Positions 22,553 through 37,872 are shown, numbered from the stretch's first letter. The stretch is 64,000 bases of DNA from Perilla frutescens (GCA_026008535.1 BRKX01000011.1:20034001-20098000), one strand, 5' to 3'. Translations and numbers: made by a program. Notes: a model not told the origin generated them from the letters alone.

Positions 22553-23699
22553 AAAATTATTATCAAAATTAAGAAATCAAGTGTTCAAGAGTACCATTAA
22601 TATTCTTATTTCTTAGTAGTTAGCACCATTTTATATAGTTTATCTTAAACTCTTAGTCATATATACTATTTGTATTATAATATACAGTCTATATAATTGT
22701 AGTTTATATTAGTTAATATGTTCAAAACAATAAAAAAAATTAAAAAAATTAAGAATTAAGAAATATAAATAAGCTAAATTAATCATAATAATTAATAAAA
22801 TTAAGAAATAATAGTCTCTTAAGTAATATACAATCATTAATTTATAAATTATCTCAATATCTTGGAATATATGACTTATGATATATGAGTGTTACGACAC
22901 AAACACGATAAGTAATACAAACACCACATATTATATATGTGTGTATAATAGTAACTAATAAACATATAGTATAAATTCTAAAAAAAATATTTGAATTCGG
23001 GATCAAATTTTAAATAATCGAACCGAGCTCGAACTTTAAATAATCGATTCAAGCCCGAGCTCAAGTTCAAACTAGAATTTTAAATAATCGAGTCAAGCCC
23101 TAGCCGAGATTCAAAGCACAAGCTCATGAATACTTAAACAAGCCAAACTCGATCTCGGTGGTACTCAGCTTGTTTACACTCCTACTTGTCTATAAGAATC
23201 TTGTGTCAGCCTATTTAATTTTTCCATTTATTCATCAATTATCTTTTATTTTTATGAATTATTAATAAATTTGGGTCCATAATTTTTTAAAAAAAATGTG
23301 GAAAATTTTGAAAACATTTTTTTAAAGATTTTTTGCTATCTTAATTTTTTTATTGATTGTTATTAATTTTGGATTTAAAAGTTTCAACCAAAAAATTATG
23401 AGATTTCAATTAAAATTTAATCATTATAGCAATCATTTTAACAACTGGTGGTAGGGAAATGGTGACTCAAAACACGAGTAAGTCGCTGGTAGAATCGACA
23501 ATACAATTCGACATAATTAACACAATTGTCTTCGAAGGAAATACATATAATATAATTACTTTTGCTAATTAATGCAACTTTTTTTTGTAATGAATGGTTT
23601 GTGTTTGCATTTATATATACATTTTTGTTCATATATTTTATAATTATTTTTTAGGAATACCACTAGGCTACAAGCCTAGTGTATGTCAGTATTATTAAT
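22553..23699. other. AT-rich spacer with repeat fragments
   Basis: No gene seen. About 22995-23190 has repeated TTTAAATAATCGA(G/A) and GAGCTC motifs ending in AGCTTGTTTACACTCCTA. This resembles the GTTTACACCCCTA end of common plant hAT-like non-autonomous elements, but no second end was found. At 23661-23681 is an 8-bp perfect hairpin (CACTAGGC-TACAA-GCCTAGTG). Confidence 0.45.
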
Positions 23700-24610
23700 T
23701 AATTTATTTTAATTTATTTAATCTTGACGTTTTATTTTCTAGCTAGTTGATGAATTCGAATTAAATATTCAATTGAGAATCCTATTAATTTTCTAATTGT
23801 TTTTCCACCCGCCTGTTTGATTTTTTTTTTCTGGACGTTTCTTTATTTTTTATTTTATTTTTTTAAGATTTTGTGTTTTTATTTTTTAAAATTATATACC
23901 CTAAATAAAATTAATGAATCCTAAAATTAAAGTAAATTGATTTAGTTTGTTTGATGTACACACACACACACCGTAAAATGAAATTAATGAACCCTAAAAT
24001 TAAAATGAATTAATTTGATTATTTTTTTTAATTCGACGACTCGCGCAATGCCCTCGTCTGACGCTAATGCGTGGGCTCATGATGCATTGTGCTCAATAGT
24101 TAATTTTATTTTTTCGAAATAAATATATATAAAGGGTAATTGAAAATTAAAAAAAAACTAATTTTAAAATAAATATATAAACTAAAATCAAATTAGTAAA
24201 CCATAAAATAAAGGTGAATTAGTTTGTATTTTTTGAAATTCGGCGACTCGCACTATGCACTCGTCCGACGTTAAAAATGTGTGGACTTGTGCATTACGCT
24301 CAATAATTAATTTTTCAACTTAAATATAACTCTTAATTAAGATCAATAAACCTTAAAAACACAAAATAAACACCTAAAAAATCTAAAATACTAAAATAAG
24401 GATAACAAGTAGACCCATTATTTGAAATGAACAAATCACAAATTGAACTAAATAAACTAATATAGGATAACTAGTAGACCCATTATTTTTTAAGGATATA
24501 GGTGATACTTTTTGAATTTTGAGTGATATTTTTTAGTGTTACAGTTGATACTGATTTTAACGATTTTTTTTTTACGAGTTGACCTGCGAATTTGACCCCG
24601 CTCGTCTAAA
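23700..24610. repeat. Dispersed repeat, copy A
   Basis: Shares ordered blocks with 56116-57010: GAACCCTAAAATTAAAATGAATTAAT, then a block around GACTCG(C/T)(G/A)CA(A/T)TGC..CTCG, then AATTAATTTTATTTTTT..AAATAAATAT (repeated internally), then a run ending GATACT...GATACTTTTT and a T-rich tract. Positions 1-70 match its right end in copy 1 of the large duplication. It looks like a non-coding, non-autonomous transposon family. Class uncertain. Confidence 0.5.
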
Positions 24611-24767
24611 ATAAGACTTATATAAACCTTGTGCATGCAAGTGTTTGTGATGGTGTTATTCAATCACTTTATGTAGAGAAAACTGACAAACTGTCACCTA
24701 ATCGTCTTCAAAATAATAAGCTTCACTTAATCGAGTTGCTATTGACATGAATTCTTAAGCCTCGTTT

Positions 24768-27413
24768 TGTAACGCTCCGGTCCCGAAAGACCGTGGAAAT
24801 GAACGCCACGGGGGTTGGAATTAAGAAGCAGAAAAGAAAGGGGTAACCTTAACAGAAAATTCAGAAACCAAACACGCATTATAATTATAAAATCCTAGTT
24901 CAACAACAATACGAAGATCAGAGTTATAGAATAATTTAACAACAAATACAACGAAAGTGCGGAAGTAAGACTTTGAACAAAAGAGAAGTCAACGGGAAAA
25001 ACACATAATTAACAAAAGCCCGTTCCTCAGCATCGTCACTTCCACGCGCCAGTCTACATACCTGAAAATGGTTTGAAAGATTTGGGCTGAGTACTAATGC
25101 ACTCAGTGAGCAAGTTTTCACAATGAAGTTTATGTAATTCATTTTTTTAAAAAAGTGATATATCCGCATTTATGCATGTAGTGAAACTTAGGAGGTTTTA
25201 TAATGTAAAGCAACCTAAGTTCACCAAAATATTTTATCGTGTAGTGCTAAGTGTAAACAAGTCACTGCCCGCAACCTCTACTACACCACCAACGCGTAAG
25301 TTTTAAGAGTATCACCAACGAGTATAACCGTTCATTTTAGTCATCACGACAAGGAATAGGGCATGACAAATAAAGCATGCATACTGTAGCTACTCACATT
25401 GACACAGCGCTGGTATATGAGACTCCGACAACATACAGTAGCACGTAAATATTTTTAATACAGATAATCACATATGCAATTTAAGCAAAGCAGAGCTTAA
25501 TAACTCGAAATGTAAAGTTTATAAAGATAGAATAGCCCACCTGGATAGCTATAATAGCAGAAGTTTTAACGATTCTTCTAAGAGTCCTCTAAGTCCGATG
25601 TTCCGGGTTTGATCCTACACATAGAGGCTAAGTCTTAGAAAAATATGGAGGTTGAAACCCAAATTATAAACTAATTTACTAAAGGTTATAGGGCATAAGG
25701 CTTTAAGTCTTTTGAACTGGATGGTGGAATTGATTCGTATAAATTAGTGTAGCTTTAAAATTATACCCAAATGATATATGGAGTGAAGATAATTATAAAC
25801 TTAATAATTAGAATAATATAAAAGTAAAATAAAGAAGTTTAAAATGTAAAATAAAAAAAATGTAGTTAGGGAGATTTGATCTCTAAACCAACAAAGATTA
25901 AACCCCAACCTAAACCACTAAGCTAGATATTGTTTCGAGAATTAATGCAGATTAATTATTAATTAAGACAGATTATTAAATGCAGAAAATGTAGAGATAA
26001 ATGATGTAAAAATGAGAATAAGGGGAATTGAACCTAAGACTTAAGATTATTTAAAGTATATATTAACCACTTGGCTAAACACAATTTTCAAAGTAAAAAT
26101 TGATTTAGCATTTGTTAAGGCAGATTAATTAAGATAGTTTCATCAAGATTGGAAATACAAGGTATAAAAATGATTTCAAAGGTTTCAAACCACATTTGAT
26201 TCATTAGTCTGTACTTATTTTAATACAAAATTAATTAAAATTAATATACACAATACATACACGCATGCTTGCTTTTGAAAAGAACTAAAATTTTCTCTTT
26301 TCTTTCCCTAACACACATTTGCACACACACCTACAATTTTTCCCTTTATTTTTTTTTTAACTATTATTTTGATGGTCAACTCTCTCATTCTCTCTCATGA
26401 CCATGCTACTTTTGAAAATATGGATACATGAGATTTCTCTCTCTACTCTCACTCTCTCTCTTTCGATCACTGCACCCACATGCACTTTCATTAATTGTCA
26501 ATTCATTTTTTTCCAAAAACAAAACCTATCAAACCTTTAATTTAAACAAACCCAATACTAGATTTGGAAAAAGACAAACTTGCATTTATTTCTCTACAAG
26601 GAATTGAAGTCACTCACATACACTCAAGCTTATACATATATATATCAAACATTTATATACAGATTATTACTCTCTCTCTCTCTCTCTATTGGACTACCGT
26701 ACACACAACCAAACAAAAATTCATTCTCTTCTCCAACAACAAAAAAAATCGACCACCTCACTGAACACACACTAGCAGATTTTATTTGTATTTCTTTTAA
26801 TATTTTCCTACACATGCAACATCTCCTACATATGTAAACTTAGATAATGATAGTGTTATGGTTTAAAAATAAAGAAAACTTCGAATAATAATGAAAACCA
26901 TATAAAAATGGAGATTTTGAGGGATTTTGCAAATGTTTTAATTCTATATTTTCACATGCAATTTCAAATAGTACTTCATAATATCCATTAAATTTGCAAA
27001 AATGAAAACCCCCACCAAAATAGAAATTAAAAGAAAAGCAAAGGAGCTTACGAGAGAAATTTCAATTTGATGGAAAATCTTGAGGAAGAAGATGATCACC
27101 AATGTTCATCACTATCTTTACCAACTAACCAAGTATAAGAGAAGAGCTGAAAGAAGAGTAAAAAGAAGTATATTGTGTTTTGCTCTCATCCGAAAATAAT
27201 TATTTGGGGAGATGAATGAATAGTAATGTTGAATAGTCTAGATATGACAAGTGTCACCTTATGTGTCTTGTGCAAAATGTGACACCTCAAATTCATTTGG
27301 GCTTTATTAATCTTAAATTTTAATTATTTCTCATCTATTTTGGTACTTAGCAATATTGGCCCACTAGAAAAAAAATATAATTATGGCCCACTACAAAGGT
27401 TCTCTTTAAATAG

Positions 27414-27450
<37 letters not shown>

Positions 27451-27523
27451 AATACTTATTCTATTCTAATTATTAGATTTATATTTATAATTAAATTATA
27501 TTATAGAATTTTGGGGTATTACA
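24768..27523 (-). mobile_element. Solo LTR of a Ty3/gypsy element, minus strand (copy 2)
   Basis: Second copy of the solo LTR at 238-2988, made by the large duplication and not by a new insertion. The flanking CGTTT duplications at 24763-24767 and 27524-27528 are preserved. Length is 2756 bp. The difference comes mainly from a longer TA run near 27418-27444. Confidence 0.9.
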
Positions 27524-28308
27524 CGTTTAGTTGGCAGGAAAGTAAAGTTGTCTGGGAATATGATTTATAGGAATGTTATTATGAGGAAAATAAATGTTAC
27601 ATTACATATTATTTATCTTGTGTTTAAAACATAACAATGAAATTGGCAAAGCTCATTTAGTCATTTTAGTATTTTTTATTCAAATTAATCAAGTATGTAA
27701 CATACTTGATTAATTAGTCATTTATCACACACACATATATATACATATATATATATATGATAATCAACTATATTTATTAGTCATTTATCATATATATATA
27801 TATATATATATATTGATAATGGAATTTTTATTTTTTCAATTTTTAAATTTTTTTGTTGAAAGCCTAAACTTAATAATAAAAAATAACAATAATCCCAAAC
27901 AAATTAAGATTACAATATAATTTCAAATATTTTATTGAAAAGTTATAAATACAATTTTAATAATAATTTATAAAAATAATAAAAATAATGGATCAAAAAA
28001 TCGAATAATAAAAATTGTCTAACACACATACATAAAAGTGATCAGAATACTCTAAGTAGGTATTTTGAATTCAGGAAAGTTGTATTAGTTTCCTTGTTTA
28101 GAATAGTCTGGTAACTTTTCAAAATTCCCCAAAATTGAACCAAACACAAAAATTTTAAAAAAGAAATCAGATTACCTTCCAAGGTCTGATTCCTTACCAA
28201 TCAAACTGAGGCCTGAAAATCATCAATTGATTAATTTTTCAATCACATTAATTAAAAAAAATTATCATCAATGACTTGCAAAGTTAATCGATGAGATTAT
28301 GATAATAA

Positions 28309-28352
28309 CTAGCATGTCGCCCGTGCGATGCACGGATGAGACATATGTAATT
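28309..28352 (-). mobile_element. 3' terminus of a minus-strand Helitron (copy 2)
   Basis: Duplicate of the terminus at 3787, with the same GC hairpin and CTAG. It exists because of the large duplication. Confidence 0.65.
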
Positions 28353-29344
28353 ATAACATAAATTTAAAACTGTTTGAATATTATCCTTTGTAAATGACTT
28401 AGTGATGGAATGATGCAAGCTTTGCGCTAAAGATTTTGAATTCGAATTCTACAAACACCGCTAAGTCTAAGTTTATCACACCTGGTTTATCAAGTGTTGT
28501 TGTTTACTTCTTTTGTGTGATTTGCAAGTTATTACATAGAACCGGAGTTTACACAGTATGCACCATCGGGTAGCGCATGTGGGTTACCCTTGAGATAAAA
28601 AAATATTTTTAATTATTATTATGTTTTTAATGGTTTTTTATTTTATAAAATAAAATTTAATATGTTTATTTTCAAGTTTTTATTTTTGAAATTTTACACA
28701 AATATATTAACATTTTTAATGCATAAATTTTAAGATTCTTTCTATTATATATGGAATTTGTTATTTTTGAATTGATACAATATATTGGAAAAATATTAAT
28801 TAAATATAAAAATTGTATATAAAACATAGGATTAATTGCATAATTTAACATGATATTTGCACCAATTTACAATTTCGCACAACGTTTAAAAATTATAATT
28901 CATATTACAATCTTTAATATTTTTGTAATTGTAATATCCCCAATATCAATTTGATATAAAGCGACATTTTATGGAGATGAAACTAATGGAGAATCTTGTT
29001 GTATATAATGAATTTATATAACGACATCATTTAGGTAGATGAAAATATCAGTAAACTTCGATTATAAATCAGACATGAAAGATAGATTTGCAAATTAATA
29101 TTGAGGATCATAAATTATAAATTTTAATCGATATATTCATAATTTATATAAATATAAACTAAAGATGAAGATTTTCGGTTTATTAAATGTGCATTTATAG
29201 AAATTTATAAAGAAAGCATATATTTTTCAATACAATTAAACATTATGAAGACATAAAAATCAATCATAATATAAAGAATATATAGTCTGTTTATGTGTGT
29301 GTGTGTGTAAAAGATAATAGATTAGCTATGTTTATTGTTTTCGC

Positions 29345-29382
<38 letters not shown>

Positions 29383-29909
29383 GTGATTCATATATGAAAG
29401 TAACATATTTATTATATTTAATGTTTCTATCGTTAATTGATTTTTATTTTTTTATGGAGGCAGGAAAAATAATTAATATTAATTGCATGTTATTTACGGA
29501 TATTATTGTAGATATTATTAAAAATTAATATATTAATAATTTATTCTAATTTTATATCAAGTATTTCTATATCTGAAAATGTGACTTGGGCGAGAAAAAA
29601 TTGCATAATTCTATTTAAGTTATATATATTATTGGTGAATATCTAAATGCTTATATTTAGCATATTGTAATATGTTTTTTTTTTCATTATAAAAATACTA
29701 TTTAATTTATACATTATTGCATAACTTACATCTCTCATTTTGTTAAAATTGTATATACTACGAATCTTAGAAGTTATATATAACTCAATTAAAATCGCGC
29801 CTTGTCATCTTTTCCAATATATTAATTTATATATTTTTAACGTTTACTCAAAGTGTAATAAATATATAATGACCCAAAATATAATGACCACGAAGTTAAA
29901 AAAAAATGC

Positions 29910-29957
<48 letters not shown>

Positions 29958-30079
29958 CATATAAAATGGTTTTGGAGAGTTGGAGAGTCTTCTCTTGATG
30001 GAATTCACATTACAAAGGTAAAATATTAAATGGAGAGATACTATTATTTTTCAGTATAATTTAATTTATAACCATATAT

Positions 30080-30122
<43 letters not shown>

Positions 30123-30170
30123 AAAAAGTTGCAAACTTCATAATGATACTTCAAACTTGCACTCCATACA

Positions 30171-30277
30171 ATTCCGGTGGAGATGACCTAGTGGTGGAGT
30201 GAGGTTACTCGGAGATCAAAGGTCAGGGGTCCAAATCTCCTCAATACAACCAGGTCGGGTGTGTGAGTAATAAAAAA
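30171..30277 (+). mobile_element. Short SINE with target duplication (copy 2)
   Basis: Duplicate of the SINE at 5637-5743, with its 18-bp flanking repeats at 30153-30170 and 30278-30295. Confidence 0.8.
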
Positions 30278-31190
30278 AAACTTGCACTCCATACATATTG
30301 CTTTGAACTACCAATCTCAATTCCCAACAATATAAAAACCAAATAGACAATTATTATATAAATATTTAGATATTTACAATGTTGTCTTTAAAAAAAATTC
30401 ATCTCTCCAAGATGAAAATTAACCGGCATTTAAACAAACGTATTATATTCAAATTCTCAAAAGATAGAAAAATTGATTGGAAATCTTATCTATACTATAT
30501 ATAAAAGCAGAAAAAATCCAATTGCAATTGATTTGAAATTGATTTTGCTGATTGATTAATGGCAATTTTGTAAAAAGAGGTAAAGGTTGAGGTCATTAAT
30601 TATTCATTTAAAATATTATTATATAAATATTTTTAAAATATCAGAAACTGGAACGTGTGCCATTGATTTTCCAATTATCATTCGTTTAAAATATTATATA
30701 AATTTTTTTAAAATATAAATTAGTAATGAAACTGGAACGTGTGTTGCATGTTGGAATAAGTATCCGCATTTTTTTTTTTAAAAATTGTAGCTGTCCGAAT
30801 TAAAATTTGGCAAGCTACAATTTTTTATATTTTATTAATTACATTTATGTATTAAAAAAATCATAAAAAGTTAAATAATGAATAACATAGTTGTTGTTTG
30901 TGAATTTACGGATTTTTATAAATACAATTATGGATATATAAAAAAAACAATCTATAATAATTAAAAATATTAAAAATATAGAAAAAAAAAAGCAGAACAC
31001 TCCCCCACTAACTTCAACTGCCACTCCACTTCTCACTATCAATCGAAAACTGAAATCTACATTTATACATTAAAAGGTTTCAGAATACATATTTCACACA
31101 TAGATGTAGCCTTCTGCATTTCATTTCCTCTCAAACCATCCAAAATTTCTCTGAACTTTTTGTTTCTGTCGTCATAATATTTAAAGAAAT

Positions 31191-34100
31191 ATGGCTCCGA
31201 TTTTTGGAACAGTACAGATTTTAAGGCCTGGAAGAAGTACGTTCGGTATAGAATTGCGGTTGATTCGATGCTACGAAAACACAAACACACTTAGCATTGA
31301 ATGTATTATTCATGATCGAGAGGTACAATTATTTTATAAATATTTCGAGTTTTTTTTTCCTTTAAGAAATGCAAACTTATAAGAGTTAATTTTTTTTTTG
31401 TAGGGTGAACGAATTCATGTCACAATTCCGAAAATAAATATCGAAAAGTTTAAAGATCGCCTTATTGAAGGCAATGTTTATGCTGTAATCGATTTTGTTA
31501 TTGGATTAAATATCATGAAGTACAAGACTACAGCAAGTCTGTATAAGATAATTGTCTTCAAACACACCCGGATCTTCGAAGTTTTCCACGAAGAATTTCC
31601 ACAGTATTTATATGAGATAAAGAATTTCATCGATATTACAAATATGGAGAACATAGGAGATGCAGCAATGTTTGGTAAGATATTTGAATATATACGAAAA
31701 AATATGTAATATTACATATGCAATTATTAAATTTTTATTTATTTTTTATTTCTGGGCAGATGTCATGGGAACTATAGTGTCACACTATAGACCCCTTACA
31801 AGAGAGATAAATGGAAAGCTAACAAAGCTGATGGATTTGGTGTTGAAAGATTTGGAGTATGTTATTTTAAAATTAAGCAAAATATTTTTATTGTTTAAAG
31901 ATTTATAAATGATTTTTAATATATTTCATATGTGATATCAATGATATATGGAGAAGCAAATATGATAATTGTTTTACGGTTTTATTGCTTATAAAAATAA
32001 GTTAACAGATTAAAATTTTGTATTATGTATTCAGTAATTGTAGAATATTTAATTTATTTACAAAGTGTCCTATTTTCTGTATTATAAAAATGTGTCAATC
32101 TGATTATCGACTATTATGTTTAATTGATTATAAAAATAAGTTAGCAGATTTAATTGTATTATGTATTCAGATTCAATCGATATAAAAATAAGTTAGCAGA
32201 TTCAATCGAAAACTAAAAATTAGTTTAAAGATTCGATTGAATCTACTAACTTTGTGATCATTTTTTATTTCTGTATTATTTTCACTAATTATAAAATAAT
32301 TAATTTCAGTATTATGTATTAATTAACTAATTAAGAAATTTTTTATGTATACAGTAATTGTAAAATATTTTATTTCAGTATCATGTATTCATTAATTATA
32401 AAAATATTAAATTTCTGTATTGTTTATTATTTATTAAAAGCTGTTGTTAATAATTTCTTTATTATGTATTGACTAATTATTTCTAAATATTTGTAGTGGA
32501 AATACAATTACTGCCACACTTTGGGAAAAGTATGCAGAAGAGATGATAAATTTTTTGAATTCTAGCCCAGAATCACCAGTGGTTGTAACTCTACAGTTTT
32601 GCAGGCCTAACATATACAGGGGTAATTTATCCTCTTTTTTTCCTATATCTTTTAATTAAGTGTGTGCTTTTGATGAATTAAATATAATAATAGGTGAAGT
32701 ACGAATTTCATCTTTGTTTAATATTACAAAGATTGTGACAGATCCAAATATTCCAGAGATAGTAGAATTCAGTTTAAGGTACAATTTTAAATTTACTTTT
32801 TATTTTACAAGTTTATTTTTTTCTATTAAATTTTTTATTTCTTCAATTCACATAATTTTATTAACATTTATTTATTTTTATTTCTGAAGGTATTTGACTA
32901 ATGGGAAAGTGAGATCAAACAGTATCTCTACTCTCGCATCATCATCATCAAGATCCTTAAATGATGAAATTAGAGATGGTGATTTTGAATTGAAAACTAT
33001 ATCCCAGATTATGACAGAGGGGAAGGTATTTTAAATATCTGGAATAGCATTAATTTTTTTTTATGTTTTAAATATATAAACTAATTTTTTATTTTAATTA
33101 GACTGAAAATTTCTGGATATTTGCAACCATACTATTTGTAGAGACCCTTGGAGATTGGTCCTACTTGGCTTCCAAAAGATGTCAGAAGAAAATTAAACAA
33201 AGTGGAAGTCAATTTTTTTGTGAAAAATGTCAGTCATTTGACATTGCAGGAAAACTGAGGTACTTTATATTTAATTAAAATTTTATATTATTACAAAAAA
33301 TATAATTTTTTAAAATTTTAAATTATAGGTACAAACTAACTGTGAGGGTCGTTGATGAAACTGGAACCACCACTTTCCTACTTTGGGATAAGGAAAGTAT
33401 AGCACTTATAGGGAAGACAGCTACATAATTGAGTGTGGTAAACAAACAAAACTTAATTCCAATCGAAGCATAGAGAGAATTCCAGCAGGCATTGATAAAT
33501 TAGGAAATAAAAAAGCGCTTTTCAATGTCACTGTTCAACTGGGGTAGACAAGAAACTACACGGGATCTTTCAGTGTAGCAAGAATATCTACTGACAGAGA
33601 AATTATCCAAAAAATGTGTGGAGAAAATTTGCCTACAGAGGTACAAAAAAAAACACGTACAATATATTTTTTGATATTAATATGTTTAATTATTTAATGA
33701 GAAAATGATTTTAATGTATAGGAGGAAGAGTCTATTTCAATAAATAAATCTAAGATGATTGAAGAGATGGTAGGTTCATCCAAATTTTATAATATTTTTT
33801 AAAGTATTAATTATAAATTAAAAACTAATAATTATTTTTCATTACAGGTTGGTTCATCATCTTCAAAATTAGCTGCTAAATCAAAAGGTTGTAATGCTAT
33901 TAGCAAACCAATACAGCAAATAATAGAAGATGGGCAGGTATACTATACAGTTAATATAGTATTTTTATCCTTTCAAATTAAATATTGAATATTGAATTAA
34001 CATAATATATTTATCATAAAATTCAGAGTGGAGAGTTCACAGTGTTTGCCACTGTGAACTCCATTGAAGACATTAGAGGCATCTCATACCTTGCATGCAA

Positions 34101-34976
34101 GGTATGTCGAAAGAAACTAGAGCCACAGGATGAACTAAAATTCTTCTGCCAAAAATGTCAAACATTTGACATAATTGGAAAAAACAGGTTATTGATTTAT
34201 TTATATTTTCAATATGAAATTAATTTTTATCTTAAAAAATTATATCATAATTTTTTTTAATAAAATATAGATATAAATTGACTGTGGAAGTGAGTGATGG
34301 TACTGCAACAACAACATTTATTATGTGGGATATGCAATGCCTTGAATTAATTGGACAAAAATCAGCACAGGTATGTACTCTGAATTTCAAAAATATAACA
34401 AAATTTGGGAACAAATATTAATTCACTGTTTTTTATAGGATGACTTATTTCAACAACCTCCAGCTGAAATTGAAGGCATATCAAATAAGAAAGGTTTCTT
34501 TAATATAATTGTCATGCCTGAGCAGGTCAATAATTATAAGGGACCTTACAATGTTGTTAAGGTTACATGTGAAGACAGAATAGTGAGTTCAAGCAGGTGG
34601 ATATTTTATTAAAATTGAAATATTTAAAATATCAAATCAATATTAATTATAACACTTTTCATTATGTAGGGAATATCATCCAAATCAAAGAAAGGAAAAG
34701 AGCAAGTTGATGAAAATTCAGATCAGGTATACTATTTTACACAAAAGGATGTTTTTTTATGATTATAACAAGTATGCAATAAAGTATATCACATTAATTT
34801 TCTCTTTGTAACTATTTCAGATTAATTTCATAACTGATGTATTACTGACACCAACAAAGACAACTGGCAACACAAGTAATGCAGTCAATGTTATTGATGA
34901 TGATCATGTAAAGAGAAAACTGATTGACGAGTTTTCATCAACTACTCAAAAGAGAAAGAAAAGTAATGAGCAGTAG
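31191..34976 (+). pseudogene. RPA70-like single-strand DNA-binding protein of Helitron (copy 2)
   Basis: Same 16-exon gene as at 6659-10485, with the same TAA and TAG stops in the first OB-C cassette. In addition, 41 bases present in copy 1 (8931-8971) are missing after about 33462. This removes the polypyrimidine tract and AG acceptor of exon 9. The full-length exon chain is therefore no longer possible here, while the donors and acceptors of exons 6, 7, 12 and 13 are unchanged. It belongs to the Helitron that also carries RepHel. Confidence 0.85.
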
Positions 34977-35884
34977 GAAAATGCAGGCAGGAGTTTGAGA
35001 AAGAGATCAACTGGAGGGCAGTGAAATCAGTGAATTTATATGTTTTATTTTAAAAGACAATTTAGTTTTTTACATAAATATTTTGAGATATGTTGGGATA
35101 TTTTACATATTTTTTTCATGTTTCTGTTTATGTTCAAAAGCTATTAGATTTTGGGATAGTTTATTTAATGTTACATTTAAATTTTAGTACAACTAAAAAT
35201 AACTGTACAGAAAACATAATTTACAGATAAAATTTAAAGTAATATGCAAGTTTCATCACTTCATGCAGCATGATTACAGCAACCAATAAAAATAAATAGA
35301 ATATTCACTGCATTAAAAACATGGCAGACAGTATATATATGAACAAAATCAATCTGACAAGCTGTATAGAAAAGGAACCATTAAACTTAATACTGAGAAC
35401 ATAATTAATTAATGCTGCAACAAAAAAATTAAAAACAATCAATTAAGCAAACATATAACATAAAAGAGTCATAAATAGACCATAGTTAAAAAACCAATAC
35501 TGTAAAGAAGTAATACTGCAAACACCAACAATTAACCATGGAATTGAAATATGCTACATTGTATAGGAAATGAATCATTCAACCAAAAAATCATAATATA
35601 ATTAATTACTGATGTAACACAAATATTTTAAAAATAAACAATTAAGCATACATATAACATAAAAGAGTGTTAAATAAACCATAATTAACAAAGAAATCTA
35701 ATTAAAATTTAACTACAGATTAACCATAATGAAATAAGTAATATTGTAAACAAGCAATACTGCAAACAACAACAATTAACCATGCTATTTAAATCTAACA
35801 GACTTTAATAAAATACAGGAACATTTTAAAAATAAATAACAGATATAAGTAAAACTGGAAACATGACACTCAATAATTGCGAAA

Positions 35885-36096
35885 GATCTGAATCACAGAT
35901 CATTAACCGTTCATGAACCCTTAAGGAGTAAGTGGATTGCCCAGTTCACAATCACCCGTTTGAACGGGGGCGCAGGGGGTCACACAAAGTCCAAGGTCCA
36001 ATCGGGTTAAACACTATGACTCAGACCAAAACCTCTGACCAAGAGGTTTCGCATACACTGTTCTGAAAAAGAACAGTGACAGATCACCCAGATCTG
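35885..36096. repeat. Cluster of perfect hairpins in Helitron interior (copy 2)
   Basis: Identical in layout to 11394-11605. All six stems are preserved. Confidence 0.7.
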
Positions 36097-37872
36097 AATA
36101 AATGAAAGCACGGTTCACAGCACAACAGAAAAAAGAAGCCCAATATCTTAAAACATACAAGCCTAGATTTAGCCAAAGAGAACACATCTAAAGACTGCAC
36201 TCCACATACAAAGAGAATAGAAGTAATACCAGATTTGTGCTTTAGAAAAGGGGAACAAAGTTTTACCTATAACATTAAAACACACATATATCAGAAAAGA
36301 TTAGTAAAAAATCAACCATAATTTATAAACACATCCAATTATTATTAAAATAATTAATAATTTAAGCTATAAAAATTGTAATTGTTACAATAAATTTTAA
36401 ATAAATTGCAGATTTTCATACTTTTTATAGCACATATTATATACATATAATAAAAAAATAAATAAATCAATATGCTTATGTAACTACAACAATAATAATT
36501 TAATATATTCTATTAAATACATATAGTAAATAACTAATAATTTAATTTAATAATTTACATACAGCTACTTATCTAAGGATACATATTTGCAATTGTAATA
36601 GTCTTAAAATATATTTTTAATTATTTAAATATATATATTTGGAGAAAGTGTAAGACTGATTTTAAAAAAAAAAAAAATAAACAATTCAATATATATAACA
36701 CAAAAGAGTATTACATAAAAAAAGTACAATAATGTGATAAAACTGATAATTTGTATTATGTATAAATATACTGTACGAATTTTTAATTTGAAAATATTAA
36801 AAAAAATACTGCGATAATTTGTTATTAAAAAAATTAAATTATACCATAAAGATTAAATAATAAATCTACCTTAAGCATACAAAAATAATAGTAAGAATAA
36901 ATAGCGGAAAATATACAAAATCCATGTTACTGGGTAGTTAAAAAAAATTCATTATCTATAAATGTGAATAAAAACAGATAATAAAATAAAATTGGAATAA
37001 AAATTTAAAAAAAAATGTTAGTAGGTAGTGTAAGAAAATATAAAACCGCCATCAGTTTTCAAACAAATTCAAAAATTCAAATTTCAGATTACCACAAATT
37101 TGAAAGAAAAACGAAAATGAAAAACAGAGAGAATCATCAACCCTTCTCTCTTGATAGAGCTAGAACTGCAACGGGCAACCCTCAACAGTCTCCCTGGATT
37201 CCAAGCACCCCGTCCTCAACATGAAGGAACCTCAGGAGCTGGACCCTCAAATGTCCGGGTCGTGAACCATACCGAGTCTCTATTTTCTTGCACTCCTCAA
37301 ATGAACCAGTGGACCCCTACATACGCTTCTCAGAGTCTAGGGCAATGTATGTCCCATCAGTACCCTGAAGGGAATGTCCACATGAGGACGTTCAAGTTCA
37401 GCGTGCCGGAGATAGTTAAAGATGAGGAAGAAGAGGAAGACCCGGAAGAGGGAGGCGAGGAGGAAGTAGGGTCGCCGTGCAAGGGGAAATGAAAGGCTCC
37501 AGCCTACAATTAAGTCGTAGTAGGAGGTGTAGGAGGTGTTGCTGTTAGAACACCTAGTTATCTAATCCATCTGTCTGCCTGTCTGTTATCTAATATTCGT
37601 TTTAGCCAAAGACTCTAATATGTAATTGATGCTTTAAATTTTTTAAAACTCAAATAGTGGCAGTGAATTGTCCAACAAACTGCCCTATCTCGATGTAACC
37701 AATAACCTATTCTATGATATCGATGCCAAAGTCCTCTTAATGAGGCAATTTTCCCATTATGTGTGAAGAACGTTTAAATTTCCGCCTTATTTGATCTAAT
37801 AAGACCTTGTCAAAAGGCATCCTTGCTTTCGTGCGAATTCAATCAAGTATCGCTAATATCTAGTTCTTTAGG

